The notes under the pieces are model-generated. The model did no database searches. It was not told the DNA's origin and worked only from the letters and a program-made list of their open reading frames with translations. From assembly GCF_017676345.1 (NCBI RefSeq), contig NZ_JAFFZM010000005.1, forward strand, positions 124,001 to 188,000: 64,000 nt of DNA, in the 5' to 3' direction. The DNA is from Streptomyces smyrnaeus. GTDB lineage: Bacteria; Actinomycetota; Actinomycetes; Streptomycetales; Streptomycetaceae. Positions 10,230 to 19,225 of this stretch are shown piece after piece. The position numbers and the translations under genes were made by a program. Numbering within the stretch: the first letter of the stretch is position 1; each line of letters begins with the position of its first letter.

Positions 10230-12368
10230 ATGGGACCCGCTACTGAAGTGACCGAGCGCGCGGACGCGCCCGCACCGCCGCCCGGGGCACCGCCCACCAG
10301 GAGCAGACGGCAGCGCGCCGTGCCGTGGGGCGTCGTCGCCCTGTGGGTCGTCGCCCTCGTGCTCGCCGTGCCGTTCGCGGCCAAGCTCGCCGATGTCACA
10401 CGTGACAAGCCGACCGACTATCTGCCCGGCGGTGCCGATTCCACCCGCGTGCAGCACCTGGTGGAGCAGTTGCCCGGCGGCGGAACCAGCGCCCTGCTGC
10501 TCGTACACCACCGGGAAGGCGGTCTGACGGCTGCGGACCGACAGCTGGCCCGCGCTCAGGTGCGGCAGGTCGCCGACGCGTACACCCTCGCGGGCGAGAA
10601 GGACGGCGCTGTGCCGCGCTCCGTCCCGGCGAAGGACGGCCGGACCCTGCTGACCGCCTTCTCCCTCACGGGGATGGGGGACGAGGACGTACGGGACGAG
10701 GCGGTGCACCGTATCCGGGACCGGATCGCGGACCCGCCGAGCGGGCTGACGGTCGAGCTGGGCGGGCCGGGGGCGGTGGCCGCGGACAGCAGCGAGATCT
10801 TCGAGTCCGTCGACGGGACGCTGATGCTGGGCACGGCCGTGGTCGTCGCCGTGCTGCTGATCCTCACCTACCGCAGCCCGGTGCTGTGGCTGGTCCCGCT
10901 GTTGGTGGTCGGGGTGGCGGCGATGGTGTCCCGGGCGCTGGTGTACGGCCTGGTGCAGGCGTTCGATCTGACGGCCACCACGATGAACACCTCTGTGATG
11001 ACGGTGCTCATCTTCGGCGCCGGCACGGACTACGCCCTGTTGCTGGTCTCGCGCTACCGCGAGGAACTGCGCGTCCACCGAAGGCCGTTCGAGGCCATGG
11101 TCGCCGCACTGCGCGGCTGCGGGCCCGCCGTGCTCGCCTCCTCCGGCACGGTCGCTGCCGGGCTGCTGTGCCTGCTGGCGGCGGATCTGAACAGCGTGAA
11201 CGCGCTGGGGCCGGTCGGCGCCATCGGCGTCGTCTGCGCGCTCGCCGCGATGATGACGCTGCTGCCCGCGCTGCTCGTACTGCTGGGGCGGCGGCTGTTC
11301 TGGCCGCTGATCCCCGCGTTCGGCAGCACCCCCACGGTCCGCCGCTCCCTGTTCACCTTCATGGGCAGCTCGGCGGGGCGCCGCCCGGTCACCGTGCTGG
11401 TGGGCGGCGCGCTGCTGCTGGGGACGCTCTGCCTCGGTGTGTTCGCGCTGCCGGGGGACCTGCGTGAACAGGACACCTTCACCGAGAAGCCCGAGTCGGT
11501 CGCCGCGCAGGAGAGGGTGCAAAAGGCGTTCCCCGAAAGCAGCAGCCGACCGGTGACGGTCCTGGCCCGCACCGGCGCGGCCCCGCGGGTCGAGCAGGCG
11601 GTGCGCGGCACCGACGGCGTCGTACGGGTCGAGAAGGAGCGCAGCGGCGGCGGCTGGACGGAGTGGGCCGCGTACGCGAAGGACAAGCCCGAGTCCGCGG
11701 GCGAGATGGCCACCATCCGCCGGCTGCGCGGCGAGCTGGACGGCCTTCGGGGTGCCGAGGCCCTCGTCGGCGGGCCGAGTGCCCAGCAGCTCGACCTCCA
11801 GGAGACCAACGCGGACGACCGGAAGGTGGTGATCCCGCTGGTGCTGGCGGCGGTGCTGGTCATTCTGATCGCCCTGCTGCGCAGCCTGGTCGCGCCGCTC
11901 ATCCTGACGGTCGCCGTCGTCGCCTCCTGGGGGGCCGCGCTGGGCCTGGGCGGGCTGGCCTTCGAGCCGGTGCTGGGCTTCGAGGGCCTCGACCCGGGCA
12001 TACCGCTGATGACGTTCGTCTTCCTGGTCGCGCTCGGTGTCGACTACGGCATCTTCCTGATGCACCGCACCCGTGAGGAGTCGCTGCGCGGTGTGCCTGT
12101 CGCCGAGGCCTCGCTCACCGCGCTGCGCACCACGGGAGGGGTGATCGCCTCGGCGGGCATCGTGCTGGCCGCCACCTTCTGTGTGCTGGCGACGCTGCCG
12201 ATGGTGCTGATGGCTCAGCTGGGACTGGTCATCGCGGTGGGCGTGCTGCTGGACACCTTCTTGGTGCGGACGTATCTGGTCACCTCGGCCAGTCAGTTGC
12301 TGAAGCGGTGGATGTGGTGGCCGGGCCGGCTGTTCCGTACGGAGAGCGAGGGCGTCCGGCGTGAGTGA
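10230..12368 (+). CDS. MMPL/RND-family transporter
   Basis: A 712-residue inner-membrane protein with the twofold MMPL layout. TM1 lies at about residues 33-52, an extracellular domain follows to about 190, a TM bundle at about 195-370, a second outer domain, and the last TM bundle from about 530. The repeated signature GTDYALLLVSRYREEL appears in the first half and GVDYGIFLMHRTREESL in the second, each with the acidic residue used for proton coupling. It likely exports a lipid or drug. GGGGGAA precedes the start. A two-component pair follows on the same strand after a strong hairpin. Confidence 0.9.
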   Translation: MGPATEVTERADAPAPPPGAPPTRSRRQRAVPWGVVALWVVALVLAVPFAAKLADVTRDKPTDYLPGGADSTRVQHLVEQLPGGGTSALLLVHHREGGLTAADRQLARAQVRQVADAYTLAGEKDGAVPRSVPAKDGRTLLTAFSLTGMGDEDVRDEAVHRIRDRIADPPSGLTVELGGPGAVAADSSEIFESVDGTLMLGTAVVVAVLLILTYRSPVLWLVPLLVVGVAAMVSRALVYGLVQAFDLTATTMNTSVMTVLIFGAGTDYALLLVSRYREELRVHRRPFEAMVAALRGCGPAVLASSGTVAAGLLCLLAADLNSVNALGPVGAIGVVCALAAMMTLLPALLVLLGRRLFWPLIPAFGSTPTVRRSLFTFMGSSAGRRPVTVLVGGALLLGTLCLGVFALPGDLREQDTFTEKPESVAAQERVQKAFPESSSRPVTVLARTGAAPRVEQAVRGTDGVVRVEKERSGGGWTEWAAYAKDKPESAGEMATIRRLRGELDGLRGAEALVGGPSAQQLDLQETNADDRKVVIPLVLAAVLVILIALLRSLVAPLILTVAVVASWGAALGLGGLAFEPVLGFEGLDPGIPLMTFVFLVALGVDYGIFLMHRTREESLRGVPVAEASLTALRTTGGVIASAGIVLAATFCVLATLPMVLMAQLGLVIAVGVLLDTFLVRTYLVTSASQLLKRWMWWPGRLFRTESEGVRRE

Positions 12369-12379
12369 CGGCCCGCACC

Positions 12380-12420
12380 GGTGCGGTACCCCGGCGGCCC
12401 GGTCGCCCGGGTACCGCACC
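12380..12420 (+). terminator. Hairpin after the MMPL gene
   Basis: Arms 12380-12391 (GGTGCGGTACCC) and 12409-12420 (GGGTACCGCACC) are perfectly complementary over 12 bp with a 17-base loop, starting 11 bases after the stop codon. There is no U-run, which is usual for Streptomyces terminators. Confidence 0.65.
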
Positions 12421-12461
12421 CCCCTGCCCCAACCCCCGCCCCGTACCGCAGGATTGGGCCT

Positions 12462-13751
12462 GTGCGAATGCCCCGGGATCCGGTGAACACCATCGTGGCG
12501 CGCTCCTTGCGGCCCCGACAGCCAGGAGCGCCCGTCACCCGGCGCGATGTGCTGCTCGCGCTGGCCGTGTGCGCCGTGCAGACCGTGCTGGTGCTGGCCG
12601 CCCCGCCCACCGACGGCCGCTTCCCCACACCTCTCGGCTGGGCCCTGCTGACCTGTTCCGGTGCCCTGCTGGCCGCCCGCCGCCGCGCGCCCTGGCTGAC
12701 GGTGCTGGGGATCATGCTGTGCATCGGGCCGTACCACGCGCAGGACTACGTCCACACGGCCGCCGTGCCCGGCGCGCTGATCGCGCTCTACTCGATGGCC
12801 GTCGCCGGTCCGCCGCTGCGCTCGTTCGCCACTCTCGGCACGATCGTCGGCGTCATGGCGACGATCATGGGAAGCGCCGGCCGGACCCACGAACTGAGCG
12901 AGATGCTGCGCTCCTCCGGATGGATCGTGGTGTGCGTGCTGTTCGGCGAGACGGTGCGGATCCACCGCAACTACCTGGCCGCCGTGGTCGAGCGCGCCGA
13001 GCGGGCCGAACGCACCCGCGAGGAGGAGGCTGCCCGCCGCGTCGCGCAGGAGCGGCTGCGTATCGCCCGCGATCTGCACGATCTGCTCGCACACAGCATC
13101 ACCCTGATCGGTGTGCAGACGTCCGTGGCCGCGCACGTGCTGATGGCCGACCCCGAACGGCTCGACCGTCAGGCGGTCGCCAAATCCCTGGAGGGCATCT
13201 CCGAGACCTGCCGCGGCGCACGCGCCGAGTTGCGCACGACGCTGGAGGTGCTGCGCGCCGGGGACGCCGACGGGATGGAGCCGCTGCCCGGTCTGTCCGG
13301 GCTGCCGGACCTGGCGCGGGCGGCGTGCGACGCGGGCGCGCACGTCGAGCTGTCCGTACACGACTCGGCGCACGCGCTGGCGCCCGCCCCCGCCGTGGGC
13401 GCCGCCGCCTACCGCATCGTCCAGGAAGCACTGACCAACGCCGTACGGCACGCCGGTGCCTCCGTGTGTGTGCGGGCCGTGGTGGAGGCGGTGGGCGGGG
13501 CGCTGCGGGTCAGCGTCGTCGACGACGGCGGAGGCGACGCCGCCGCGGCCACCGGGGAGGCCGCGGCGGGGGAGGAGGCGGCCGGCGGCCCCGGCGGGTT
13601 CGGTATCGCCGGGATGCGGGAGCGGGCCCGCAGCGTCGGCGGCAGCCTGGAGGTCGGCTCCCGCGCGCCCCGCCCCGGCTTCGCCGTCACCGCACTGCTG
13701 CCCGCCCGACCGTCCTCGTCCGTTGCCGCACCGGGAGAAGCCCTGCCATGA
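12462..13751 (+). CDS. Sensor histidine kinase, NarL/DesK type
   Basis: A 429-residue kinase from GTG 12462 (an ATG two codons later is equally possible). About five hydrophobic segments fill residues 25-160, followed by a short coiled coil rich in Arg/Glu. The HisKA_3 phosphoacceptor motif is RIARDLHDLLAHS. The ATPase domain has an N-box AYRIVQEALTNAVRHAG and a G-box GFGIAGMRERARSVGG. It phosphorylates the response regulator encoded immediately downstream, with which it overlaps by 4 nt (ATGA). The stimulus is unknown; the MMPL transporter upstream is a plausible target or sensor partner. Confidence 0.9.
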   Translation: MRMPRDPVNTIVARSLRPRQPGAPVTRRDVLLALAVCAVQTVLVLAAPPTDGRFPTPLGWALLTCSGALLAARRRAPWLTVLGIMLCIGPYHAQDYVHTAAVPGALIALYSMAVAGPPLRSFATLGTIVGVMATIMGSAGRTHELSEMLRSSGWIVVCVLFGETVRIHRNYLAAVVERAERAERTREEEAARRVAQERLRIARDLHDLLAHSITLIGVQTSVAAHVLMADPERLDRQAVAKSLEGISETCRGARAELRTTLEVLRAGDADGMEPLPGLSGLPDLARAACDAGAHVELSVHDSAHALAPAPAVGAAAYRIVQEALTNAVRHAGASVCVRAVVEAVGGALRVSVVDDGGGDAAAATGEAAAGEEAAGGPGGFGIAGMRERARSVGGSLEVGSRAPRPGFAVTALLPARPSSSVAAPGEALP

Positions 13752-14473
13752 CGGAAACCGCCCGAACGAGCAGCCACAACGACCGCACCACCGCCCCCAT
13801 CCGCATCGTGCTCGCGGACGATCAGACTCTGGTGCGGTCCGCCTTCGCCATGCTCATCGCCTCCGCCGAGGACATGATCGTGGTGGGCGAGGCGGCGACG
13901 GGCCGGGAAGCCGTCGCACTCGCCAGGTCCGCCCGCGCGGACCTGGTCGTCATGGACATCAGGATGCCCGACCTCGACGGCATCTCGGCGACCCGGCAGA
14001 TCGCCGCCGAGGAGGATCTGGACGGTGTGAAGGTCCTCGTCCTGACCACGTACGACACCGACGAGCACGTGGTCGAGGCGCTGCGGGCCGGTGCCTCCGG
14101 GTTCCTGGTCAAGGACACCCGCCCCGCCGAGCTGCTGGATGCCATCCGCACCGTCGCTGCCGGGGAGGCGCTGCTCTCGCCGGGGCCGACCGCCCGGCTC
14201 ATCGCCCGGGTGCTGCGGGCGCCCGGACCGGACGCCCCGGGCACGCCGTCCCCGGAGGCCCTGGGCGCCCTGTCCGCCCGCGAGCGGCAGGTCCTCGCCC
14301 TGGTCGGGCGCGGTCTCAACAACACCGAGATCGCCGAGACCCTCGCCCTGTCCCCGCTCACCGCCAAGACCCACGTCAGCCGCATCATGGGCAAGCTCTC
14401 CGTGCGCGACCGCGCACAACTGGTGATCGCCGCCTATGAGTCCGGTCTCATCACGCCGGGCACCGCCCCCTGA
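13748..14473 (+). CDS. LuxR/NarL-family response regulator
   Basis: A 241-residue regulator. The receiver domain shows the acidic pocket DD in VLADDQTLVR, the phosphoacceptor Asp in VVMDIRMPD, the Thr in LTTYD and the Lys in FLVKD. The C-terminal LuxR HTH reads LSARERQVLALVGRGLNNTEI and continues through TAKTHVSRIMGKL. It is translationally coupled to the upstream kinase by an ATGA overlap, so they form one two-component system. The target promoter cannot be identified here. Confidence 0.93.
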   Translation: MTETARTSSHNDRTTAPIRIVLADDQTLVRSAFAMLIASAEDMIVVGEAATGREAVALARSARADLVVMDIRMPDLDGISATRQIAAEEDLDGVKVLVLTTYDTDEHVVEALRAGASGFLVKDTRPAELLDAIRTVAAGEALLSPGPTARLIARVLRAPGPDAPGTPSPEALGALSARERQVLALVGRGLNNTEIAETLALSPLTAKTHVSRIMGKLSVRDRAQLVIAAYESGLITPGTAP

Positions 14474-14503
14474 CCCCCGCGCCGGGTACGGGAGAATGCC
14501 CCC

Positions 14504-15262
14504 ATGACCCTGTTCCGTGACGACGGCATCGTGCTGCGTACCCAGAAGCTGGGCGAAGCCGACCGCATCATCACCTTGCTCACACGTGGGCACGGCCGGG
14601 TGCGGGCCGTGGCGCGGGGGGTGCGGCGGACGAAGTCGAAGTTCGGGGCGCGGCTGGAGCCGTTCAGCCACGTCGACGTGCAGTTCTTCGCCCGGGGCAG
14701 CGAACTGGTGGGGCGCGGTCTGCCGCTGTGTACGCAGACGGAGACGATCGCCCCCTACGGTCGGGGCATCGTGGCGGACTACGACCGCTACACGGCGGGG
14801 ACGGCCATGCTGGAGACCGCCGAGCGGTTCACCGACCACGAGGGCGAGCCGAATGTGCAGCAGTATCTGCTGCTGGTCGGCGGCCTGCGCACCCTCGCCT
14901 CAGGCGAGCACGGTGCGGGCCTGGTACTGGACGCCTTCTTGCTGCGCTCCCTCGCGATGGGGGGCTACGCGCCCAGCTTCGCGGACTGCGCCAAGTGCGG
15001 ACTGCCGGGGCCGAACCGGTTCTTCTCCGTCGCGTCGGGCGGCGTGGTGTGCGGCGACTGCCGGGTGCCGGGCAGCGTCGTGCCCTCCCCGGAGGCGCTG
15101 CGGCTGCTGGGCGCCCTGCTGACCGGTGACTGGGAGACCGCGGACGCCGCCGAGCCCCGGCACTGCCGGGAGGGCTCGGGGCTGGTCTCGGCGTATCTGC
15201 ACTGGCACCTGGAGCGGGGGCTGCGCTCCCTGCGCTATGTCCGGCAGGCGACCAGCGGTTAG
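14504..15262 (+). CDS. recO: DNA repair protein RecO
   Basis: A 252-residue RecO: an N-terminal OB fold (FRDDGIVLRTQKLGEADRII), a helical core, and a four-Cys zinc finger (CAKC...CGDC) at about residues 165-190. RecO anneals ssDNA and helps RecR load RecA at gaps in the RecFOR pathway. The length is normal. It is followed closely by uppS, a common actinobacterial order. Confidence 0.94.
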   Translation: MTLFRDDGIVLRTQKLGEADRIITLLTRGHGRVRAVARGVRRTKSKFGARLEPFSHVDVQFFARGSELVGRGLPLCTQTETIAPYGRGIVADYDRYTAGTAMLETAERFTDHEGEPNVQQYLLLVGGLRTLASGEHGAGLVLDAFLLRSLAMGGYAPSFADCAKCGLPGPNRFFSVASGGVVCGDCRVPGSVVPSPEALRLLGALLTGDWETADAAEPRHCREGSGLVSAYLHWHLERGLRSLRYVRQATSG

Positions 15263-15325
15263 GAGCGGCTAGGCTCGGGCGGGTCAGCACTGTTCCCCTG
15301 TCCCGCCCGCTGGAGATGAGTACCG

Positions 15326-16159
15326 ATGGCACGCCGCGGAATGCTGTCCTGGTCGCAGCAGCGCGAGTACGCGACGCCCGACCCGCACCCCTCGGGGGCC
15401 CGGCCGCCCAAGATCCCGGGCGAGCTGGTCCCCAACCATGTGGCGGTCGTCATGGACGGCAACGGCCGGTGGGCCAAGCAGCGGGGACTGCCGCGTACGG
15501 AGGGGCACAAGGTCGGTGAGGGCGTCGTGATGGACGTGCTCAAGGGCTGTATCGAGATGGGTGTGAAGAACCTGTCGCTGTACGCCTTCTCGACCGAGAA
15601 CTGGAAGCGTTCACCCGAAGAGGTGCGCTTCTTGATGAACTTCAACCGGGACGTGATCCGCCGCCGCCGCGACGAGATGGACGCGCTGGGAATCCGTATC
15701 CGCTGGGTGGGCCGGATGCCCAAGCTGTGGAAGTCCGTCGTCCAGGAGCTCCAGGTCGCCCAGGAGCAGACCAAGGACAACGACGCGATGACGCTGTACT
15801 TCTGCGTCAACTACGGCGGCCGTGCCGAGATCGCGGACGCGGCCCGCGGTATCGCCGAGGACGTGGCGGCGGGCCGGCTGGATCCGGCCAAGGTCAGCGA
15901 GAAGACGTTCGCGAAGTATCTGTACTACCGCGACATGCCGGACGTGGACCTGTTTCTGCGTCCGTCGGGCGAGCAGCGGACGTCCAACTACCTGATATGG
16001 CAGAGCGCGTACGCGGAGATGGTCTACCAGGACGTGCTGTGGCCGGACTTCGACCGGCGCGACCTGTGGGCGGCGTGTCTGGAGTACGCCCAGCGCGACC
16101 GCCGCTTCGGTGGTGCGCGGACCGACGAGGGCGAACAGGGCGCCGCCAAGGGTGCGTGA
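15326..16159 (+). CDS. uppS: Isoprenyl (undecaprenyl) diphosphate synthase
   Basis: A 277-residue cis-prenyltransferase that makes the polyprenyl carrier lipid for peptidoglycan. Diagnostic motifs are [18 protein letters not shown] with the catalytic Asp, the [13 protein letters not shown] block, and the C-terminal [15 protein letters not shown] and [14 protein letters not shown]. An ATG with GGAGATGAG upstream supports the start. Actinobacteria often have two paralogues of different chain length, so the product chain length is uncertain. Confidence 0.94.
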   Translation: MARRGMLSWSQQREYATPDPHPSGARPPKIPGELVPNHVAVVMDGNGRWAKQRGLPRTEGHKVGEGVVMDVLKGCIEMGVKNLSLYAFSTENWKRSPEEVRFLMNFNRDVIRRRRDEMDALGIRIRWVGRMPKLWKSVVQELQVAQEQTKDNDAMTLYFCVNYGGRAEIADAARGIAEDVAAGRLDPAKVSEKTFAKYLYYRDMPDVDLFLRPSGEQRTSNYLIWQSAYAEMVYQDVLWPDFDRRDLWAACLEYAQRDRRFGGARTDEGEQGAAKGA

Positions 16160-16168
16160 GGGGGCGCC

Positions 16169-16441
16169 TCAGCCCGCGAAGTTCCAGGAGACGGTGCCGT
16201 TCGCGGTGACCAGTACGGCCAGCACGATCAGGTCGGCGGCGCCCAGTGCCGTGCCCAGCAGGGCGCGGCCGCGGCGCGTGGTGCCGCGGGCGAGGGCCAG
16301 TCCGCCCAGTACCAGGGCGCAGGGGCCGAGGACGATGTTGAAGACCAGCAGCCCGACCAGCCCCATGATGAACGAGGCCACAGCCATGTCGTCGGCGTCT
16401 TCGACGCGGGTGCGACCCTTGCGGAGCAGCACAGTGCTCAT
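16169..16441 (-). CDS. Small DUF4190-like membrane protein
   Basis: A 90-residue protein with two hydrophobic segments (about residues 19-45 and 62-82) around the motif LGGLALARG, typical of DUF4190-like proteins. I start at ATG 16441, three codons... two codons inside the longest frame, because GAGGAGTTG precedes it directly. That ribosome site sits inside the end of the upstream 53-residue gene, so the two are likely one operon. Function unknown. Confidence 0.65.
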   Translation of the reverse strand: MSTVLLRKGRTRVEDADDMAVASFIMGLVGLLVFNIVLGPCALVLGGLALARGTTRRGRALLGTALGAADLIVLAVLVTANGTVSWNFAG

Positions 16442-16443
16442 GG

Positions 16444-16605
16444 TCAACTCCTCGGCCGGTTGCGGCGGGTGCGTTCGCGGACGGTGAAGACCAGCAGCCA
16501 GGCGGCGATGACCGCGGCTGCCGAGAGGGTCACCTCGGGCGGCAGTTGGGCCGGTGGGCCCACCAGTACGCCCAGCAGGAGGAACGCGGCGACGAGGAAG
16601 ATCAT
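16444..16605 (-). CDS. 53-residue membrane protein
   Basis: Starts at ATG 16605 after GAGAGAGG: MIFLVAAFLLLGVLVGPP. Two hydrophobic helices (about 2-17 and 24-41) and a basic tail ending RRNRPRS. The stop lies two bases before the next gene's ATG. It faces a TetR-family gene across a region packed with inverted repeats, and is the likely target of that regulator. No family recognised. Confidence 0.6.
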   Translation of the reverse strand: MIFLVAAFLLLGVLVGPPAQLPPEVTLSAAAVIAAWLLVFTVRERTRRNRPRS

Positions 16606-16672
16606 CTGTTCCTCTCTCCCAACTCGTTGCGTGTCGGCGGTCGTCGTGCGTGCGTTGCGTGCATCAAGTTCG

Positions 16673-16751
16673 GTGAACAAGTGTCGTGACAACTGTTCAC
16701 TGAGTTCGAGGCTACAGTATTGCGGCGCTCGGCGCACAACTGTTTACTGAG
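16673..16751. promoter_or_regulatory. Operator cluster between FabR-like regulator and small membrane genes
   Basis: A dyad at 16673-16700 has GTGAACA on the left and TGTTCAC on the right, with further matches inside (12-base arms, 10 matching). The right half, ACAACTGTTCACTGAG (16689-16704), recurs as ACAACTGTTTACTGAG at 16736-16751, ending three bases before the TetR gene's ATG. Position suggests autorepression and control of the divergent genes. Confidence 0.6.
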
Positions 16752-16754
16752 AAC

Positions 16755-17408
16755 ATGAGCAGCAGCACCCCCCACACGCAACGGGACCTGAAGAAGGCCC
16801 GAACGCGCCGTGCGCTCCTGGACGCGGGTCTGGCGCTGCTGGAGGAGCAGAGCCTCAGCAGTATCGGTCTGCGCGAGATCACCCGTGCCGTGGGCATCTC
16901 GCCCGCCGCCTTCTACCGGCACTTCAGGGACGTGGCCGACCTGGGCGTCGCCCTGGTCGAGGAGTCGCTGGGCAGCCTGCACGCGGTGATACGGGCGGGA
17001 CTGACCGAACGCAGCGACGACGGCGAGCGCATCGATCACCTCGTCGACGCCATCGCCCGCTTCGTGCGCGAGCACCCCGAGCACATCCGCTTCGTGGTAC
17101 GCGAGCGGCACGGCGGGGTGGCCGCCGTGCGGACCGCCATCGGCTCCCAGCTCGACCGGTTCGCCGCGGAGGTGGCCGAGGTGCTCGCCCGCGACGAGGT
17201 CTCCCGGGGCTGGAGCGCCGAGGATCTGCGGATGCTGGGCGAGACCTACGTCGACCACATGGTGATGACCGCCTCCGCCTTCTTGGACGCGGCCCTGGGG
17301 GAGGGGCCGTCGGAGGAGGCCGTCGCGCACACGGCCCGCCGCCAGCTCCGCCTCATCAGCTTCGGCCGCCGGCACTGGATCTCCGACGCGGCGACCCCCG
17401 CCCCCTGA
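16755..17408 (+). CDS. TetR-family regulator, FabR/DesT-like
   Basis: A 217-residue regulator. The HTH covers residues 15-60: RTRRALLDAGLALLEEQ, then REITRAVGISPAAFYRHF. The run FYRHFRDVADLGVALVEE and the downstream RFVVRERHGGVAAVR resemble FabR, the regulator of unsaturated fatty-acid synthesis, more than generic TetR proteins. I therefore infer an acyl-CoA or lipid ligand. It is divergent from two small membrane genes with a palindrome between them. Confidence 0.75.
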   Translation: MSSSTPHTQRDLKKARTRRALLDAGLALLEEQSLSSIGLREITRAVGISPAAFYRHFRDVADLGVALVEESLGSLHAVIRAGLTERSDDGERIDHLVDAIARFVREHPEHIRFVVRERHGGVAAVRTAIGSQLDRFAAEVAEVLARDEVSRGWSAEDLRMLGETYVDHMVMTASAFLDAALGEGPSEEAVAHTARRQLRLISFGRRHWISDAATPAP

Positions 17409-17415
17409 GCCCCGG

Positions 17416-18171
17416 TCAGCCGATGCGCCGCCGGAACAGCGCCCCGCACACCGGCAGCGTCACCGCCAGCAGCCCCAGGCACCAGGCGAGTGCCAGCCAG
17501 GGGCTGTTGCCGGCGGGCTGGTCCAGCAGCAAGCCCCGCAGGGACTCGATGACGGGGGTCACCGGCTGGTTGTCGGAGAAGCCGTGCAGCCAGTCGGGCA
17601 TCGTGTCGATCGGCACGAAGGCGCTGCTGGGATAGGGCAGAAAGAGCATGGCGAAGGTGAAACCGCCCGCCGCTTCGGGGGTCTTGGCCAGCAGCCCGGC
17701 CGCGGCACCCAGCCAGGAGAGCGTGGTGATGTAGAGCAGCAGGATGCCGCTGGCCGCCAGCCAGCCGGCCGGCCCCGCCTGCGGCCGGAACCCGATCGCG
17801 AAGGCGACGGCCAGCACCGCCGACGTCGCCACCGCGTTGCGGGCCACGCTCGCCGCGACATGTCCGGTCAGTACGGCGGTGGGGCTGGTGTCCATGGAGC
17901 GGAAGCGGTCGATGATGCCGTTCGTCATGTCGTTGGAGACGGTGGTCGCCGTCATCGAGGCGCCGTATCCGGCGCACAGGATCAGCACACCGGGCGCCAC
18001 ATAGGTCACGTACTTCCCGGTGCTCGTCTCGATGGCGCCACCGAAGAAGTAGACGAACACCAGCATCAGCATCACCGGCAGCACCAGTGCCGTGAGCACC
18101 GCGTCCAGGTTGCGCCGGGTCAGCCGGATGGACCGGCCCGCCAGCACCGGGTAAGCCGTGAGATCACTCAT
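17416..18171 (-). CDS. ABC-2 type transporter permease, DrrB-like
   Basis: A 251-residue integral membrane protein with six predicted TM segments, matching DrrB-type drug/lipid export permeases. Typical features are the N-terminal RSIRLTRRNLDAVLTALVLP and the central NDMTNGIIDRFRSM coupling region. Its start overlaps the end of the ATPase gene upstream (8 nt), so the pair is translationally coupled. Substrate unknown. Confidence 0.88.
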   Translation of the reverse strand: MSDLTAYPVLAGRSIRLTRRNLDAVLTALVLPVMLMLVFVYFFGGAIETSTGKYVTYVAPGVLILCAGYGASMTATTVSNDMTNGIIDRFRSMDTSPTAVLTGHVAASVARNAVATSAVLAVAFAIGFRPQAGPAGWLAASGILLLYITTLSWLGAAAGLLAKTPEAAGGFTFAMLFLPYPSSAFVPIDTMPDWLHGFSDNQPVTPVIESLRGLLLDQPAGNSPWLALAWCLGLLAVTLPVCGALFRRRIG

Positions 18172-19105
18172 GGGTCAGCTCCAGGAAGACGTCGTCGAGG
18201 GTGGCGTTGTGCACCGCGAAGCGCGCGACCTGCTCGCGCGTGGGGTCCAACTCGTCCAGCAGTGCCCGCACATGCGCCGCGCTCCCGTCGGTCGCCACAC
18301 CCAGCACCAGCTCCTCCGGCGACTGGTGCAGCACCCGGCCGCCCAGCCGTCCGGCCAGCTGGGTGTAGGCCGCGCGCCCGGCCATCGTCAGATCGAGGCG
18401 CTGGGCCGTCACCGTCTTCTTCAGCTCCTCCGGCGTGCCCTGGGCCCGCACCCGGCCCCCGTCCAGTACGGCCACCCGGTCGGCCAGTTGGTCGGCCTCC
18501 TCCAGGTACTGCGTGGTGAGGAAGACGGTCACGCCTGCCTGTGTCAGCGAGCCGACCGTCTCCCACATCGTGCGGCGGCTGCGGGGATCGAGTCCCGTCG
18601 TCGGCTCGTCCAGGAAGACCACCTCCGGATCGCTGACGAGCCCGGCGGCGATGTCCAGCCTGCGCCGCATTCCGCCCGAGTACGTCGACACCCGGCGGTG
18701 CCCGGCGTCGGTGAGCGCGAAGCGCTCCAGCAGCTCCTGGGCGCGGTCGCGGGAGGCGGCGCGTGGCAGGCCGCGCAGCCGCGCCATCATCCGCAGGTTC
18801 TCCAGGCCCGTCTGCTCCTCGTCCAGCGCCGCGTACTGCCCGGTGAGGCTGATGGCGCGGCGCACCTGGGAGCGCGCCGTCAGCACGTCGTGCCCGGCCA
18901 CGGTGGCCTGCCCGGCGTCGGCCCGGGTGAGCGTCGCCAGGATGCGGACGGTGGTGGTCTTGCCCGCCCCGTTCGGTCCGAGCAGGGCGAAGACGCTGCC
19001 GCGCCGCACCTGCAGATCGAGCCCCGCGAGCACCTGTACGGAGCCGTACGCCTTGCTCAGCCCCCGCGTTCGTATCGCCCACTCCGCCTCTGGCGCTCGG
19101 TGCAT
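18164..19105 (-). CDS. ABC transporter ATP-binding protein, DrrA-like
   Basis: A 313-residue ATPase. Walker A is GPNGAGKTTT, the signature YSGGMRRRLDIAAGL, Walker B VVFLDEPTTGLDP. The extended C-terminal domain (from about residue 220) is characteristic of the DrrA family, daunorubicin-resistance type. Start at ATG 19105 with GAGGGGGG upstream; the longer frame that continues upstream crosses the divergent promoter and is not used. Powers the DrrB-like permease encoded next. Probably controlled by the TetR regulator encoded divergently. Confidence 0.9.
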   Translation of the reverse strand: MHRAPEAEWAIRTRGLSKAYGSVQVLAGLDLQVRRGSVFALLGPNGAGKTTTVRILATLTRADAGQATVAGHDVLTARSQVRRAISLTGQYAALDEEQTGLENLRMMARLRGLPRAASRDRAQELLERFALTDAGHRRVSTYSGGMRRRLDIAAGLVSDPEVVFLDEPTTGLDPRSRRTMWETVGSLTQAGVTVFLTTQYLEEADQLADRVAVLDGGRVRAQGTPEELKKTVTAQRLDLTMAGRAAYTQLAGRLGGRVLHQSPEELVLGVATDGSAAHVRALLDELDPTREQVARFAVHNATLDDVFLELTHE

Positions 19106-19126
19106 GGCACGTCCCCCCTCTTCTGT

Positions 19127-19179
19127 GTATCGGATACGCGCTACTGCGTATGCCATAAACTCTACTGCGTATGCTATAC
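19127..19179. promoter_or_regulatory. Three phased operators in the drrAB/tetR intergenic region
   Basis: Three 11-bp dyads of form GTAT-NNN-ATAC lie exactly 21 bp apart: GTATCGGATAC at 19127-19137 (perfect), GTATGCCATAA at 19148-19158 (last position imperfect), GTATGCTATAC at 19169-19179 (arms perfect). The flanks of the second and third repeat too (CTACTGCGTATGC at 19141-19153 and 19162-19174). Two-turn phasing puts bound dimers on one DNA face. Confidence 0.7.
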
Positions 19180-19225
19180 ACGTTCCGAGTGGTGGAAGGC
19201 AACCCGAAGGGCGGGACGGCTCACG

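Noticed and set aside
9984..13451. An 1155-codon minus-strand frame over the MMPL and kinase genes
   Set aside because: Antisense shadow of two well-supported genes; His/Gln/Arg-rich translation without domains.
18158..19225. Upstream extension of the TetR frame that begins at 18158
   Set aside because: It covers the drrA gene on the other strand and the divergent promoter; the TetR fold begins after ATG 19226.
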